A stretch of 64,000 nt of DNA from Pyronema omphalodes (Eukaryota; Ascomycota; Pezizomycetes; Pezizales; Pyronemataceae), in NCBI GenBank assembly GCA_024516155.1, contig JAJJXM010000089.1:62001-126000 (forward strand). The letters run 5' to 3'. Below, one piece after another: positions 12,601 through 23,428 of this stretch. The stretch's first letter is position 1. Each line of letters starts with the position of its first letter. Below the pieces are notes generated by a model that was given only the letters and a program-made list of their open reading frames with translations, made no database searches and was not told the origin of the DNA. Position numbers and translations under genes: made by a program.

Positions 12601-13665
12601 ACTAGAGACCAGAGGTGATAGCCTCCGAATGATAGCGCGTTGCCGAATCCCTCTACTATCCCAGATTCCCCACCACGGTCCGTTAGGGTTCTTGGGGTCT
12701 GCAGTACATACATGATCACACCTTTCCCCACCCCTCTCTGAAGCCTTTTTTTCCTCTCCCATAATCATTTTTCCCTTCGATTTCCCCGCAAACTCTTCCG
12801 CAGGACCGGTCATTCCTTCTCACCACCCATTAGGAGAAACGGTACAGCAAACATTCTTTTTTGCTACACTGTCGGTTTGAGATATCACGCTCATTTCGCC
12901 TTTGATTGGTATTCTTTATATTCTTCAAACAACTAAACTCCCTAAATTATACGAGCTGGAATCGATAGCCTTGCTAGTCAACGGCAATCCCAACCTCCCT
13001 TGGATTATTACTGGAAACTCATCGCATCTTCGAGTTGATCTCCAAAGTTAAACAAATCCAAACGAAACAAAAAAATCAAATTCCAGAATCTGCAATACCG
13101 TACCAGCACTTCGAACTTCGGCCGGTTCCTTGCCTCCTCCATTCCTTTCATCGGTAAACCCGGGTTCGATATCCAAAAATCGAAGCGGCTAGAACAAAAC
13201 GCGCTCATAGTACAACCCAAAAAGTCTGGAACTACACACCATCTGACGCACCCCGCACGCCACATTTTTCGCCATCTCAGAGATTTTACCCGCATCCGAA
13301 GCGTTATTTTTTATTTCTTTTGGCGGGTTGCATCTTGCATTACATACTTTGGAACTTCTGATCTAGGATCTCGAGTCAGTCACAAGGCACCAAAGTTACA
13401 GCTTTTTTTGTTGGTTGTGTGAATCGGAATTCCTGTCTTGCACTTTTTGGATTTTCTCATAACCTTTCCATATCTTACTTACATACATACCTGCACTGGG
13501 TTTTGAGATATCTAACCAACCGTCCATCCACAGCTTACTTTACATACCTACATATTCTCACTCCTACATTCCCTTTCAATTAAAACCCCGAAACCCCGAA
13601 ACACCGTATACCTACCACCATATCAGCAACCTTTGTCTCCTTCCCTCGCAACCACAGCATCCACC

Positions 13666-14460
13666 ATGTCACTCGGCCGCAGCATCACCAAAAAAACCAG
13701 CAAATACGGCTTCGGCACTTCATCCGAAGAAAAAAAATCCCGGCGCAACTCCGTTTCAAAATCCGCCATCTCAGGACCCGTGGAACTAACCTCCACCACC
13801 AATCCAATCGCCTACACAGCGCCCTCACTCCGCAACTCCCTATCCCACGCATCAATCTCCTCCTCCAGCTCCTCATCTGCCGGATCCTCCCCCATTTCTC
13901 CAGGCACCGGCTCACTATCCCCAATCTCTGGTGACGAAAGCGATTTAGCCGAAAATATCCCCCTGCACAGAAACCATCTTTCCTCATATTTCACACCTTC
14001 CGACATCGCAGCGGTGGCAAGAAATAACAGTCTCCGTCACAGCAACAGTAGCATGACTGGGGGTAACAACAATGGAACTACCGGATTAAAGAAATCCTCC
14101 TCCATCGGCGGCGCTGTCGCAAGAACTAGAAACTCGTCAAACCCACCACCTTCAGCTTCTAGAAGCTCAGGGTATAGCTTTAATCCTGTACAGCAACCTC
14201 CGAAAGATATTCATTCCCTACATTCAAGGACTTATTCAACTCAGCACCATCCCTTTGGAGCGGAGTTGGCGCAGGTTCAGGAAATGGCTGAGGAAATCGC
14301 TGGCATGAAAACGGGGGATGCGGAGGAACAGTTTATGATCTCAAGGGGGTTGATGAGGTTTAATGCTAGGGATTATGAACGCGAGATTTGGAGTGGAATT
14401 GAGGGGGGCGTTTTTGAGGATGAGGTTTTGTTAGATTTGACGGGCGCGGCTTGGATTTAG
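13666..14460 (+). CDS. Hypothetical Ser-rich protein with conserved-looking C-terminal module
   Basis: 264 aa from ATG 13666, which sits in a good context (CCACCATGTC); the frame also runs upstream but without an ATG. Residues 1-185 are Ser/Thr/Asn/Lys-rich and probably disordered (SRRNSVSKS, SSSSSSSAGSSPISPG), with many candidate phosphosites. The last 70 residues are different: HPFGAELAQVQEMAEEIAGMK, then RGLMRFNARDYEREIWSGIEGGVFEDEV, a likely helical region with a GGVFED turn that I associate with uncharacterised ascomycete proteins. No catalytic motif, signal peptide or membrane segment is seen. Codon use is ordinary and there is no intron. Function unknown; that it is a gene is supported by the start context, length and compositional change. 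Confidence 0.65.
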   Translation: MSLGRSITKKTSKYGFGTSSEEKKSRRNSVSKSAISGPVELTSTTNPIAYTAPSLRNSLSHASISSSSSSSAGSSPISPGTGSLSPISGDESDLAENIPLHRNHLSSYFTPSDIAAVARNNSLRHSNSSMTGGNNNGTTGLKKSSSIGGAVARTRNSSNPPPSASRSSGYSFNPVQQPPKDIHSLHSRTYSTQHHPFGAELAQVQEMAEEIAGMKTGDAEEQFMISRGLMRFNARDYEREIWSGIEGGVFEDEVLLDLTGAAWI

Positions 14461-15981
14461 GGAGGACTAAGACGACGGAGTTGGAGTCTTTGTCTTTGTC
14501 AGAGTTGGAGTCGAGGAAGAGGCGAGGGGCAGAAAGAGGATCAGAAGGAAAAGAGGGATGCAATGATGATGATGGATTAGATTGGCGTTTCGGTTCGGTT
14601 TTCGTTTTTTTTTTTTTGCTTTGGATTATTGAGTATATGGATATGGATATATGACTGTGGTTTTTGGCTGGATTTTGGTTTGGATTTCTGATTTTGGAGT
14701 ATAGTAAGATATGTAAGATTGGAAAGGCAGGGTATAAGGTGTAAGGTATAAGGGGGATATGAATTTTGTATGTTTTGAATTTTTTGGATTTTGTTTGATA
14801 TGTTGATGCCTCCGTGCTTGGAGTTGGCATCAGGGAGAAGGGAGAAGGGATATGGGATATGGGATTGGATTTTTTTTTTTTTTAGTTTTCTTTGTTTATT
14901 TTATTTCGTTTCCGTAGTTGAATGGAGACTGGTAACCCATTGACCCACTGTATCGCCCTTTTTTTAATGTGCTTGGAGTGAACTCAACTTGATATACATG
15001 CCCATGCAGCTTTCACCCAGCTGGCTATGGTGATGGTGTTGTACGTAGCTGAAGCTTGGCAATATCTTTGGAACATTTTTTACAGGCTGGCCACTGCAGT
15101 CGACAAAATCTTTTTTCCTTTTGCGGATATCGAAATCTTGGAGATATTGCTATTCGTTAGGTATTGATGAAAGAAAGAAAGAAAGATACAAATGTAACAA
15201 GGTCACTAGATCGGGCTTCAGTATTCAGGAAGCATCTAGAGCTCTCAGGATGATATCATTGACTCATCGTTATTCAGAATCTCAGATTTCATTCACGACT
15301 CGATTTGATGACCGGCATTGGCATTACCCGGCCGACGCCCCCCCCCATACGGAACTATGTACATAGGGAACCGTTAGCCATAGCTAACCCTTGTTAACCC
15401 AGCATAGACTGTCGCTGGCACGCTATGTGCAGCCTAAAGGTAAAAAAGTTCTAGACTGCGGTTAGAGTGGCGGAGAGGAAAACTCTCGACTCGACTACAC
15501 TACATACTACACTACATACTATAGACGGTAGGGAAAGGAAAGGGCATCTCGACATCGACATCTACCCACATCAATATCGACAGAAAGACATATCGACACC
15601 CGCAACATCTGCAACATCTGTAACTTTTTTCAACGTAATCTCGACGGCTATAGAGATTCCACAAACTTTTATACATACAGACTGTACAAGCACTTCGACG
15701 AGTAACGAGGAACGAGGAACGAATAATTACTACGCGTAGTTGGTAACGAGACTGCTGTTTAGTTATCATCACTATCACCATCGCCGCTTCACCGCCCGAC
15801 CTCCGCTTTACCTTCGCTTTACCGCCAATTCACCACCGCTCGTGCTTTGCCTGACACCGCTTCACCTCCGCTCGTGTTTTGCTTCACCTCCGGCTCACCG
15901 CCGCTCTACCGCCGCTCCACCGCCGCCTGACCGTCACCATCCATACACGACCGGCCGGTCCGCCGCCATCCCTTACCACCA
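14461..15981. other. Intergenic region
   Basis: 1.5 kb with no supported gene. The left part is T- and G-rich with poly-T tracts (about 14,605 and 14,872), a likely 3' UTR and terminator zone. The right part becomes C-rich with repeated CACCGCC and TTCACC words (15,775-15,930), typical of the leader of the next gene. Confidence 0.5.
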
Positions 15982-18273
15982 ATGCTACGCAACCGCGCCC
16001 GGGTAGACCGACAAAAGCTCCTGCACGTCTTCAAGAACCTCTCCCGACTAAAAGCCACCCGAAAAGTCGTATACACAGAGGCAGCGCCACCTGAGATTGA
16101 AAACAAAGCCCCAGAGCTCCGACGATCAATCGGTGAGGGTCGAGAATATGCATCTCTGGACATACTAGATTCCATCAGTCCCCTCTCTGATAGATCTAAA
16201 CCCCCGCCACAGGAAAGTGGACATTATTTACAACCGCTTCCTGGCACGGAAAATAGAATGGCTGAAAGTGCTGAGGGACGAAGGGTTTCGGTTATTGATC
16301 ATGTCACCGGGTTACATAGAGTTATGTATTGTACGGAATTAACGGAGGAGGAGGTCCAGTTGTTGAGGAAACTTGTGGGCGTTATGTTGTTTGCGAGAGA
16401 ACCCACTCCGGAGGCTACAAAGGAGGTTATCAAGAGGTTGAGGATGCTGGAGAATCATCCTAAGTTGCTGAAGTTGATTTCACCGTATGGGTGGCAGTTT
16501 ATTTGGGCTATGGAGACGGAAGAAATCCCGGGGCCAAGGAGTAGGCAGATTGGAGAGTTGATGGTGAAGGCGGGGGTGCCGATGTCGGAGGAACAGGAAT
16601 TGGCGTATATTGGAGCGATGTTTTGGACGTCGTCAAGAGAACAGGCGGTAAAGAGATGGGAGGCTTATATCAAGAAGAATCGGTCACCGGCGGTTTGGGG
16701 TCTGGGTGTTAAGTTGTACTGTCTTATGGAACAACCGAATAAAGCTGTTACGGTGGTTCAGAATATGATCAAGACCCTGGGACAGGTTAGCTATAAGGTT
16801 TGGATACCGATTATCTTGGCGTTTAATCATATCCAGGAGGGGAAACAGGCGTTTCATACATATGGAAGAATGAGGAGGTATGCGGAACAGAATGGGGATA
16901 GGATCACGGCGGAACAGTTTGATAGCATTGCTATGTCGTTTTTGGAAAATTATAATCCGGATATGGGATTGCAGGTTTATAAACATATGGTCTTTGCGGG
17001 TCATAATGCTCTGGATAGACAACAGACGGAAACGTATCAGAATCTTTCGCAGGCGGTTAGAGCGGCTCAGCAGGCCACTGTGGATCCGGAAACTCTCAAT
17101 ACGATATCGCTGGATTATATCAAGTCGCTACCGCCGAGTGTGGCAAATCAGTATTTCTACTCTGGATGGATGTTGAATCTTATGAGAATGGGAAGGACGG
17201 ATCTTGCTTTGACGTTGGTTACGGATGTTATGATATCGCAGGGTATCTTGCCGGATTCTATTCACTACAACTGGATCATCCAAGGATTCTTACAAGAGGA
17301 CCGGGTGGATTTAGCTATGGAGATTGGTATGGAGATGATTGCGGAGAGGAAACGACAGATTGCAGACACGCCGAATAAACCCGCAGTAACCACAACGGCG
17401 AAACTAGACAGAGTACCAGACGGCGAGGAAAGAATGCCTGTAGCACCGGCAACCGTTCAAACTTTCTCTATCCTGATGCAATACTACTCTCGACGACAAC
17501 TCATCGACAAAGTCGCCCCGCTTTACCAGGAAATGCAAGAATGCAAAATCCCGGCCAACTCCTACATCATGAACCACCTCCTCCTCGCACTCCACCGTAT
17601 CCGCGACTACAACCAACTCGCCAGATCCTTCGTAAAACTCGTTGAAGAAATCAAAGTCGCCCCAGACTTCGAATCCTTCTCAATCATGTGGACAGCCATG
17701 TGGCGCTTCAACTCCACTGACAAAAAAGTCACCGGTCCCTTCCTGAAGCCTCGGGACTTATTCCGCATGACCTTCCAACACCTCCCCCCGCAAACCCCCG
17801 AAAATGAGGGTCTGATAAAAGATATCTGGCACTCGATGATAAAATGTTTCTTCCTAGCCCGCGATCTGGAAGGTGCGCTTCTCGCCCTTCATGCAGGAAC
17901 TACGCAATGGGGCTGGAAAATAGATCAAACTATCGTCCAAGAATGTGCTTTCGGAATCCTAAGAGCTAGACCTTATGACGCTAATCACCCGGATGGAAGA
18001 CCTTATATTGATGCCCCGACTGTGGTGATTTCGGCACAGAATATTAGGGACTTGGGATTCGATATTAAGGAACATAGAACGGGGAAACGGTCACAGAGGA
18101 AACGAACTATTATCTTTGATCCTGATGATAGTACGTTGGCGAGCTTGAATGCGATTATTATGAAGGATCTTGGAATGACGACGCTGGTGCAGGATGAGTT
18201 GAGGAGAGCTAGGGTGGATATGGGGTTGGAGAAGGTTGCGTTTGGGGAGGGACTGGATAAAATTTTGGGGTAG
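15982..18273 (+). CDS. PPR-like, probably mitochondrial, helical-repeat protein
   Basis: 763 aa in one exon from ATG 15982 (CACCAATGCT). The first 30 residues are strongly basic without acids after position 10 (RNRARVDRQKLL...RLKATRK), a plausible mitochondrial presequence. The rest is almost all alpha-helical with PPR-type spacing: segments around residues 395-460 (MRMGRTDLALTLV...GILPDSIHYNWIIQGFLQEDRVDLAME) and 485-570 (TVQTFSILMQYYSRRQLIDKVAPLYQEMQECKIPANSYIMNHLLLAL) have the NxLI..Y.K.G..D.A..L..EM pattern. Fungal proteins of this kind bind organellar RNA for expression or assembly of respiratory complexes. I cannot assign it to a named member (a CIA84-like or translation-activator role are options). 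No membrane segment is seen. Confidence 0.78.
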   Translation: MLRNRARVDRQKLLHVFKNLSRLKATRKVVYTEAAPPEIENKAPELRRSIGEGREYASLDILDSISPLSDRSKPPPQESGHYLQPLPGTENRMAESAEGRRVSVIDHVTGLHRVMYCTELTEEEVQLLRKLVGVMLFAREPTPEATKEVIKRLRMLENHPKLLKLISPYGWQFIWAMETEEIPGPRSRQIGELMVKAGVPMSEEQELAYIGAMFWTSSREQAVKRWEAYIKKNRSPAVWGLGVKLYCLMEQPNKAVTVVQNMIKTLGQVSYKVWIPIILAFNHIQEGKQAFHTYGRMRRYAEQNGDRITAEQFDSIAMSFLENYNPDMGLQVYKHMVFAGHNALDRQQTETYQNLSQAVRAAQQATVDPETLNTISLDYIKSLPPSVANQYFYSGWMLNLMRMGRTDLALTLVTDVMISQGILPDSIHYNWIIQGFLQEDRVDLAMEIGMEMIAERKRQIADTPNKPAVTTTAKLDRVPDGEERMPVAPATVQTFSILMQYYSRRQLIDKVAPLYQEMQECKIPANSYIMNHLLLALHRIRDYNQLARSFVKLVEEIKVAPDFESFSIMWTAMWRFNSTDKKVTGPFLKPRDLFRMTFQHLPPQTPENEGLIKDIWHSMIKCFFLARDLEGALLALHAGTTQWGWKIDQTIVQECAFGILRARPYDANHPDGRPYIDAPTVVISAQNIRDLGFDIKEHRTGKRSQRKRTIIFDPDDSTLASLNAIIMKDLGMTTLVQDELRRARVDMGLEKVAFGEGLDKILG

Positions 18274-19953
18274 AGGGGTGGATGCGTAGGGGGGGCGGGG
18301 GTGGGGGTTGGATATCGATTGTATTGATATGGATGTATAAGTGTAAAATACCTTTACCATTTTTTTTTTCTTATTTTCTTGGAGTTCAGGAGGCTTTTGT
18401 AAATCGATTTGGATTTTTTTCAGCGGGATGTGGGGGTCAATAGAACCGGAGATGCTTGTATTATATGTATCATACCATAGTCGCAGTGTGCATCATAACT
18501 TGTTACTTATCACTATCATTATCTTGCTGCTCGTTTTCGTTACGCCCGCATCGATGTTTTTCGACGCAGCAGTGGTGAAGTTTCTTTAAGCCCTGGTAGC
18601 CTTATGGGCTCTGTATACACATGAACCCGGGTGGCTATCTACAACTCCCAGCCCCCCCAGCCTAACAAACTTAATTCCAGCCCTGCATACATACGCGAAC
18701 CTTAGCCTCAACTTCTAGCTTTAGCCCCGCAACTTGCTGCTACTTGCTGCTAAAATTATACAGCATCAAGACACAAGGAATAGGTGACGTAACCAGGTTT
18801 AGCGCCTATGTACTTAAGGGTCTATAAGGGTCTATAGAAAAGGATGGTTAGCCGCGCTGCCTGGAATCACGGAGGGAGTGGAGTATGGATAATTGAAGTC
18901 ATATGCTCTGCAACGGTGTTATAGTCGTTTGTGGAGCAGGGGAGAAGGAGAATGGAGACAGGGAGAAGGGGAGAAAGGGAGAGAGGGAGAAAGGGAGAAA
19001 GGGAACGAGGGACTGGGGACTGGGGACTGGGGATTGGGGATTGGGGGATTGGGAAGGGATGATCCTGTTTACTGTTTCTACTGTTTCTACTGTTTACTGG
19101 GTGATGGTTGATAATTCGTAATTGAGACGCTGGGGTTTTGAGACGCTGGGTTTTAGGGCTTGGGATTGCATGGCTTTGGCTTTGAGTTTGGCTTTGGCTT
19201 TGGCTTTGGCTTTGATACTTGCTGCTTTCGCCTGTTTTGTTCTTTGATTACGACTGGACTTGACTTGAGTTGAGTTGATTTTGACTCGACTTGAGTTGAC
19301 TTGACTGGAGTTGATTTGAGTTGACTTGAAAACACGTAACGTCACGTAACGGACGACTCAATACCCACCCAGGGCCTCCACTGCCTAGTACCTACGCGAA
19401 CTCCCAGGGACTCCCAGGGACTTTTGTATCCTACAGAAACCTACAGAAACCTACCGGTACCTACCAGTACCTACAGAAACCACTCAAACCTACCTCCTCA
19501 AACCACCGAAGCCACTCGTCTTCCCTACATAGACCCCTACTGGACACCCAGCAACCCAGCTTACCCACAACTACAAAGCTTACCCCGCGACTACACGAGT
19601 AAACCACAGGACCGTACGACTGTCGTGAACGAAGCTCCCAGCCGCAAGCTACCCACCTACAAGCCGCAAGCTACATCTTACGCGAGCTACACCGCACCCC
19701 GCCCCACCCCACACCGCATCCTACTTTACAACGCCCCACGACCCACGCTCCACGCCCAACGCCCTACGCTCCAACGCTCCACGCTCCAACGCGCCGAATC
19801 CGCAACCCCACCCGCGTCCTTAACCCGCGTCTTTAATCAACGTCAACCCGCGTCCTCAACCCGCGTCTTGAACCTCCACCACCACTACTACTACTATCCT
19901 CGACACGGAACAAAACAATATCGCCTACAGGAACAAAGAAAACCCGCGTAACT
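18274..19953. other. Intergenic region and leader of the E2 gene
   Basis: 1.7 kb without a supported gene. Contents: poly-T stretch at 18,360, GGGAGAA and GGACTGG short repeats (18,950-19,045), a GGCTTT hexamer array (19,171-19,214) and a GACTTGAGTT-rich zone (19,258-19,330). An open frame ends at 19,951, two bases before the E2 start, but has no ATG and is made of ACGCTCC, ACCTAC and CCGCGTC word repeats. Confidence 0.5.
19171..19214. repeat. 6-bp array GGCTTT
   Basis: About 7 copies of GGCTTT, one of them altered to GAGTTT. Confidence 0.9.
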
Positions 19954-20811
19954 ATGTCGCTTATTGCAGAGAAACGTTTACAGAAGGAGTATAAGAAGGT
20001 GAGATTTCCTGTGTGGGGGGAGATATATGAGCACACGGGGCTAATTATGCTGTGATATAGATGACGACCTCAGAGTTACCGCCTGGTATGCAGTATCCCA
20101 TCTTGTGCAGAACGGATTATGCATTGCGTCGCACGGAGGAGTGGACCGAGATGAGGAAAGAAGCATGCAGCTGATATAAATTGTTTTTTTTTTATAGGAA
20201 TTAAACTTGCGGAAGCGGACGAATCGAATGTTTTGAAGGGTTGGACTATGGATATTAGTCTTCTGCATAATAATCCGTTATATGCTGGGAAGACGTATAG
20301 GTTGAGCTTTAAGTTTAGTAGGCAGTATCCTATTGAGGTATGTTATGAATTACTGGCCTGGAGATGGTTGCGGATTTCAAGGTTGTGCTATTATGTGTAG
20401 TCACTCTCGGGTGACTTGACGGGCTCTTTGAGGTTACTACGCTACACCACTTATGCACCCCTTTCCTCTCATTCCAATACTACGGTATTGAAGAACTTAC
20501 GAGCGTTTTGCTAATACTACTCTTTGTCTCTATAGCCCCCGGAAGTCAAATTCATCACAGCCATTGATCGCGAAATCCCGATGCATCCACACATCTACAG
20601 CAACGGAGTGATATGCCTCGACCTTCTTTCTGCCGGTGTGGGAGGTGGTTGGTCACCAGTGCAATCCGTTGAAACTGTTTGTGTTTCTATTCAGTCTATG
20701 TTGGAGGGAAACACCATCAACCAGCGCCCTGAGGGAGATGATCAGTTCGTTTATGGGCCACAGAGAAGGATAAAGGATATAAATTTCGTCTATGATGATC
20801 CTACGGTTTGA
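19954..20811 (+). CDS. ubc16: Ubiquitin-conjugating enzyme E2, UBE2W/Ubc16 type
   Basis: Four exons, 19954-19998, 20061-20085, 20198-20337 and 20536-20811, give 161 aa. Introns of 62, 112 and 198 nt all start GT and end AG, and phases match. The protein is a full UBC fold: N-terminal helix MSLIAEKRLQKEYKK, the strand KTYRLSFKFSRQYPIEPPEVKF, then HPHIYSNGVICLDLL with the catalytic Cys, and SPVQSVETVCVSIQSML. Instead of the usual HPN tripeptide it has HPH, as in UBE2W, which ubiquitinates protein N-termini; the C-terminal INFVYDDPTV also resembles the UBE2W end (WYHDDTC). An insert AGVGGG before WSP is slightly longer than in animal UBE2W. Start fixed by the helix and by in-frame splicing. Confident of E2; fairly confident of the W type. 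Confidence 0.9.
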
Positions 20812-22371
20812 ACGGTGTTTTGCGGAGGGAGGATAAATGGGGAAAAGAGGGAGGAACGTGGGATGCTTGATACATGGCTATGATTTATGGTTAACGATAT
20901 TTGTACGTGCATACTAAGCGTGTTGGATTACGGTGGATGGTCAAGAAGAAGGGAGAAAACTGAGCGGTGGGAAAAGGAGAAAAAGTGAACTCAGGGTGGA
21001 AAAGAAAGAATGGTGCTGTGCGGTTGTGGTCAATGGGTTGAGTAATGCAGTGAGTACTCACAAGTTATGTCATGAAGATATTTTAGAATGTTCAATGATA
21101 TTTGGTTCTACTAGTACCCGTGGGAAATGATTCATTCGGCACGTTGAGAGTGATATGATTTGAAGCAAAACTGGCATACATACTTAGGGAGGCTTTTGGT
21201 AAACAGCGCACGAAATGTAGCTCTCACAGCCATATGATGACTGAGTGATAATCGGAGACTCGAACCTCACCGTAAGGGCCAGCAGAGGTAGGACATCTTC
21301 GATACGTTTCCACTTTCTGAAGCTGTACTTAGACCCCGGTTTCCAGAATTCTACTACCTCCACGGACAGTATTTCAAACTGACCGCGAATACTATGTCCA
21401 AGCCGTCGTCAATCATCACTATTGAGGTTCCAACTCGTCAACCACGACATGGAGTAAACGACCAAAAATGGAGGACCTGCAACATAAAGTCGGTCAAAGC
21501 GGAGACTTCTCCCACCCACATTGATGTCTCTCGTCAGACATCTCTTCTCTTCGGCTCTGGAATTATTGCTCTCCGTATCCACCACTTTTCGACACATTCA
21601 CCACTTCTCTCCGCAGCTGGTATTTCTCTTCTCTTCTCTTCTGCCACCATCTGTCGCCATATCCACTACTTCTCTCCACATCCCCCGGATCACTCGACAG
21701 CTGGTATCTATCTTCCTGTCTACAACTTCTCGCTTTCATCACTGACTGTTCTCCTTCTCTAGAACTTCCCTCATCCGCCACAACTTGTCTCCTCGACGAG
21801 CACTTCCCACCTCGGCCATAAATCCTCTGCTCGTTCACCATTGCTCTCGTCGGCCACCAAATCTCTCAACAACCATCTCCCCTCGCTCCTATCATAACCA
21901 TTTCTTTCCCCGGAGAGCAATCACCTACTCCACCACCACTTCAATTCTCGGTCGCTCTTCTCTTCTCGGTCACCACTGTTCTTCTCGGTCACCACTTCTC
22001 TTACCCATCACAACATCTCTTCCGGTCCACACCATCTCACCGCCACCACCACCACTCCTCTACTGGCCACAACCTACCATTTCACGACTACAACCTCTTG
22101 CTGCACAACACACGATTCCTACCTTCCGTCTCCGTCCCGACCTCTCCGGCTTGTCGCGCTGCTCTGGAATCCCGCGGCTGAAGCTCTGCTCTGTTCCCGT
22201 TGATTGAATACGGTCTGCAGTGATAGAATGACGATAACTAATCCCACTTGGGAACTACACGATCCCACCTGGGAACTACGAGCTGATGTTGTTATCCCAC
22301 TTGGGAATGAGGGAAGTCTTGAAGAGCTGGGGGATGATGATGGTTGATCCTACTGAGGAATGCTGTGATGG
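20812..22371. other. Boundary region between gene block and transposon block
   Basis: 1.56 kb without a confident gene. From 21,394 an ATG-led frame of 122 codons exists, but it lies in a C/T-rich stretch (21,540-22,200) made of degenerate TCACCACTTCTCT-like words, so its peptide (IHHFS...IHYFS) is probably repeat-derived. Three copies of a TCCCA-NN-TGGGA dyad lie at about 22,240-22,307. A weak tRNA B-box-like word at 21,254-21,268 was rejected. Confidence 0.5.
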
Positions 22372-22525
22372 ATGGGAACCTTGGGGCGATGATGAACAGA
22401 AAGCGTTTGATCGCCTGAAAACGGCCTTCACCACCGCACGAATTCTGAAACACTTTGACTACAAACTGTCACGGCTCACGGCTCACGGGCCTTGCCGTCG
22501 TTGGTGTTGCCTGTTGTGGACCCCG
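22372..22525 (+). mobile_element. Scrambled family-B fragment (pol piece fused to LTR tip)
   Basis: Positions 22,372-22,467 translate to [28 protein letters not shown] fragments, the RNase H approach region of family B pol (same region at about 40,160-40,245 in B1 and 48,366-48,450 in B3). It stops abruptly at TGTCACGGCTCACGGCT, the first bases of a family-B LTR, which continues about 55 bp before jumping into gag zinc-knuckle sequence. The order pol, LTR tip, gag is impossible in an intact element, so this records deletion or template switching. Confidence 0.75.
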
Positions 22526-23428
22526 CAGGCACGTGCGACACGCCGATCCGAAGGCCGTTGCTTGTATTGTGGTGGCCTCGGCCACATGGCAGCCTCGTGC
22601 CCTCCAAAGACTAATGTCAAAGTTGCAAGTGTGGAATTATTGGATAGTGAAGAGGAGGTGTCGGGAAAAGACTAAACCAGCTGCAAGAAGATGGCTCTGC
22701 CGCTGGTGGGAAAATTATTGCTGATTCATTGTTATTATCGGGCGCAAGTTTTACTGGAAAGTTAGAATGCAAACACCTTGTTCTCTCTTGCTCCTTGTTT
22801 TCAAATAACCGCTCCGTGAAAACAGTAGCGCTCGTTGACTGCGGTGCCACTGGTATCGCCTTTGTTGATCGCAATTTCGCCCGCCATCACAAACTCCCTC
22901 TAACCCCCCTACCCACCGCCCAAACGGTCGAAGTTATCGACGGCCGACCCATATCCTCGGCAAGCATCACCCACCTCGCCCAAGTAGAGTGCACCATCAA
23001 TGGTCACTCAGAAACCCTCCCCATGTTCGTCACCAAGTTAGGCCACTCTCCAGTGGTGCTGGGTGTCCCCTGGCTAAAGAAGCACGACGTGATGATAAGC
23101 TTCAGCTCCATCACCGTAAGCTTCGAGTCACAGTATTGCCTGAGGAACTGTACCCCGTTACCAGTGAGCACGACCGGTGTCGATGTCCTGGACCCGAGGC
23201 CCCCTCCCCTCGTCCACGAGCCCGACACAGACTCCATGCCGGAACTGGAAAACCCGGTCCCCGACCCTCCAGACGACCCTCCGATAGCAATTTCCAGCCT
23301 AACCATCTCCGATTTCAAAGAGATGGTAGAGGATGAAAATCTGACAGTCTTTTCGCTATCGCTGAATGAAATTGCCGTCGCTTTGGAAGACACACCGCCC
23401 CTCACGGACGAAGAATTAAGGGACATGG
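22526..23428 (+). pseudogene. B1 gag C-terminus and start of pol (protease), truncated
   Basis: The gag piece carries a CCHC zinc knuckle (CLYCGGLGHMAASC) and ends VSGKD-stop at 22,673-22,675. In the -1 frame a second reading continues through LVDCGATGIAFVD, the aspartic protease motif with DCG in place of the common D(S/T)G, then WLKKHDV, and is cut at 23,428 by element C. The switch between frames falls on the frameshift signal at 22,663. Relative to B3 the same order is seen without interruption. Confidence 0.82.
22663..22707 (+). promoter_or_regulatory. Candidate -1 ribosomal frameshift signal, family B
   Basis: Heptamer GGGAAAA (22,663-22,669) is in the X_XXY_YYZ register with the gag frame (TCG GGA AAA GAC TAA). 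After a 6-nt spacer, ACCAGC (22,676-22,681) can pair with GCTGGT (22,702-22,707). In the -1 frame the reading stays open into protease. In B3 the last base of the heptamer is T, which makes an immediate TGA in the -1 frame, so that copy is dead at this step. Confidence 0.75.

Larger units (their letters stand above)
6069..13665. other. 7.6-kb gene-poor region with minisatellites
   Basis: No supported gene. It is AT-rich, with many short dispersed words (for example TTGGTAAGG and GACTTAAG around 8140-8380, CATATC/CATACC around 6840-6960, GCAGCAGTAGCAG near 10,470-10,500). Long open frames such as 11319-11960 on the minus strand have no domain, and the matching plus strand is C- and T-rich and low in complexity. 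The final 900 bp (about 12,800-13,665) are pyrimidine-rich and probably form the promoter and leader of the gene at 13666. Confidence 0.55.

Noticed and set aside
19424..19951. 175-codon ORF ending just before the E2 gene
   Set aside because: It has no ATG start and consists of word repeats; better seen as the leader of the E2 gene.
21254..21268. tRNA B-box-like word on the minus strand (GGTTCGAGTCTCC)
   Set aside because: No A box, no cloverleaf and poor T-stem pairing around it; probably chance.
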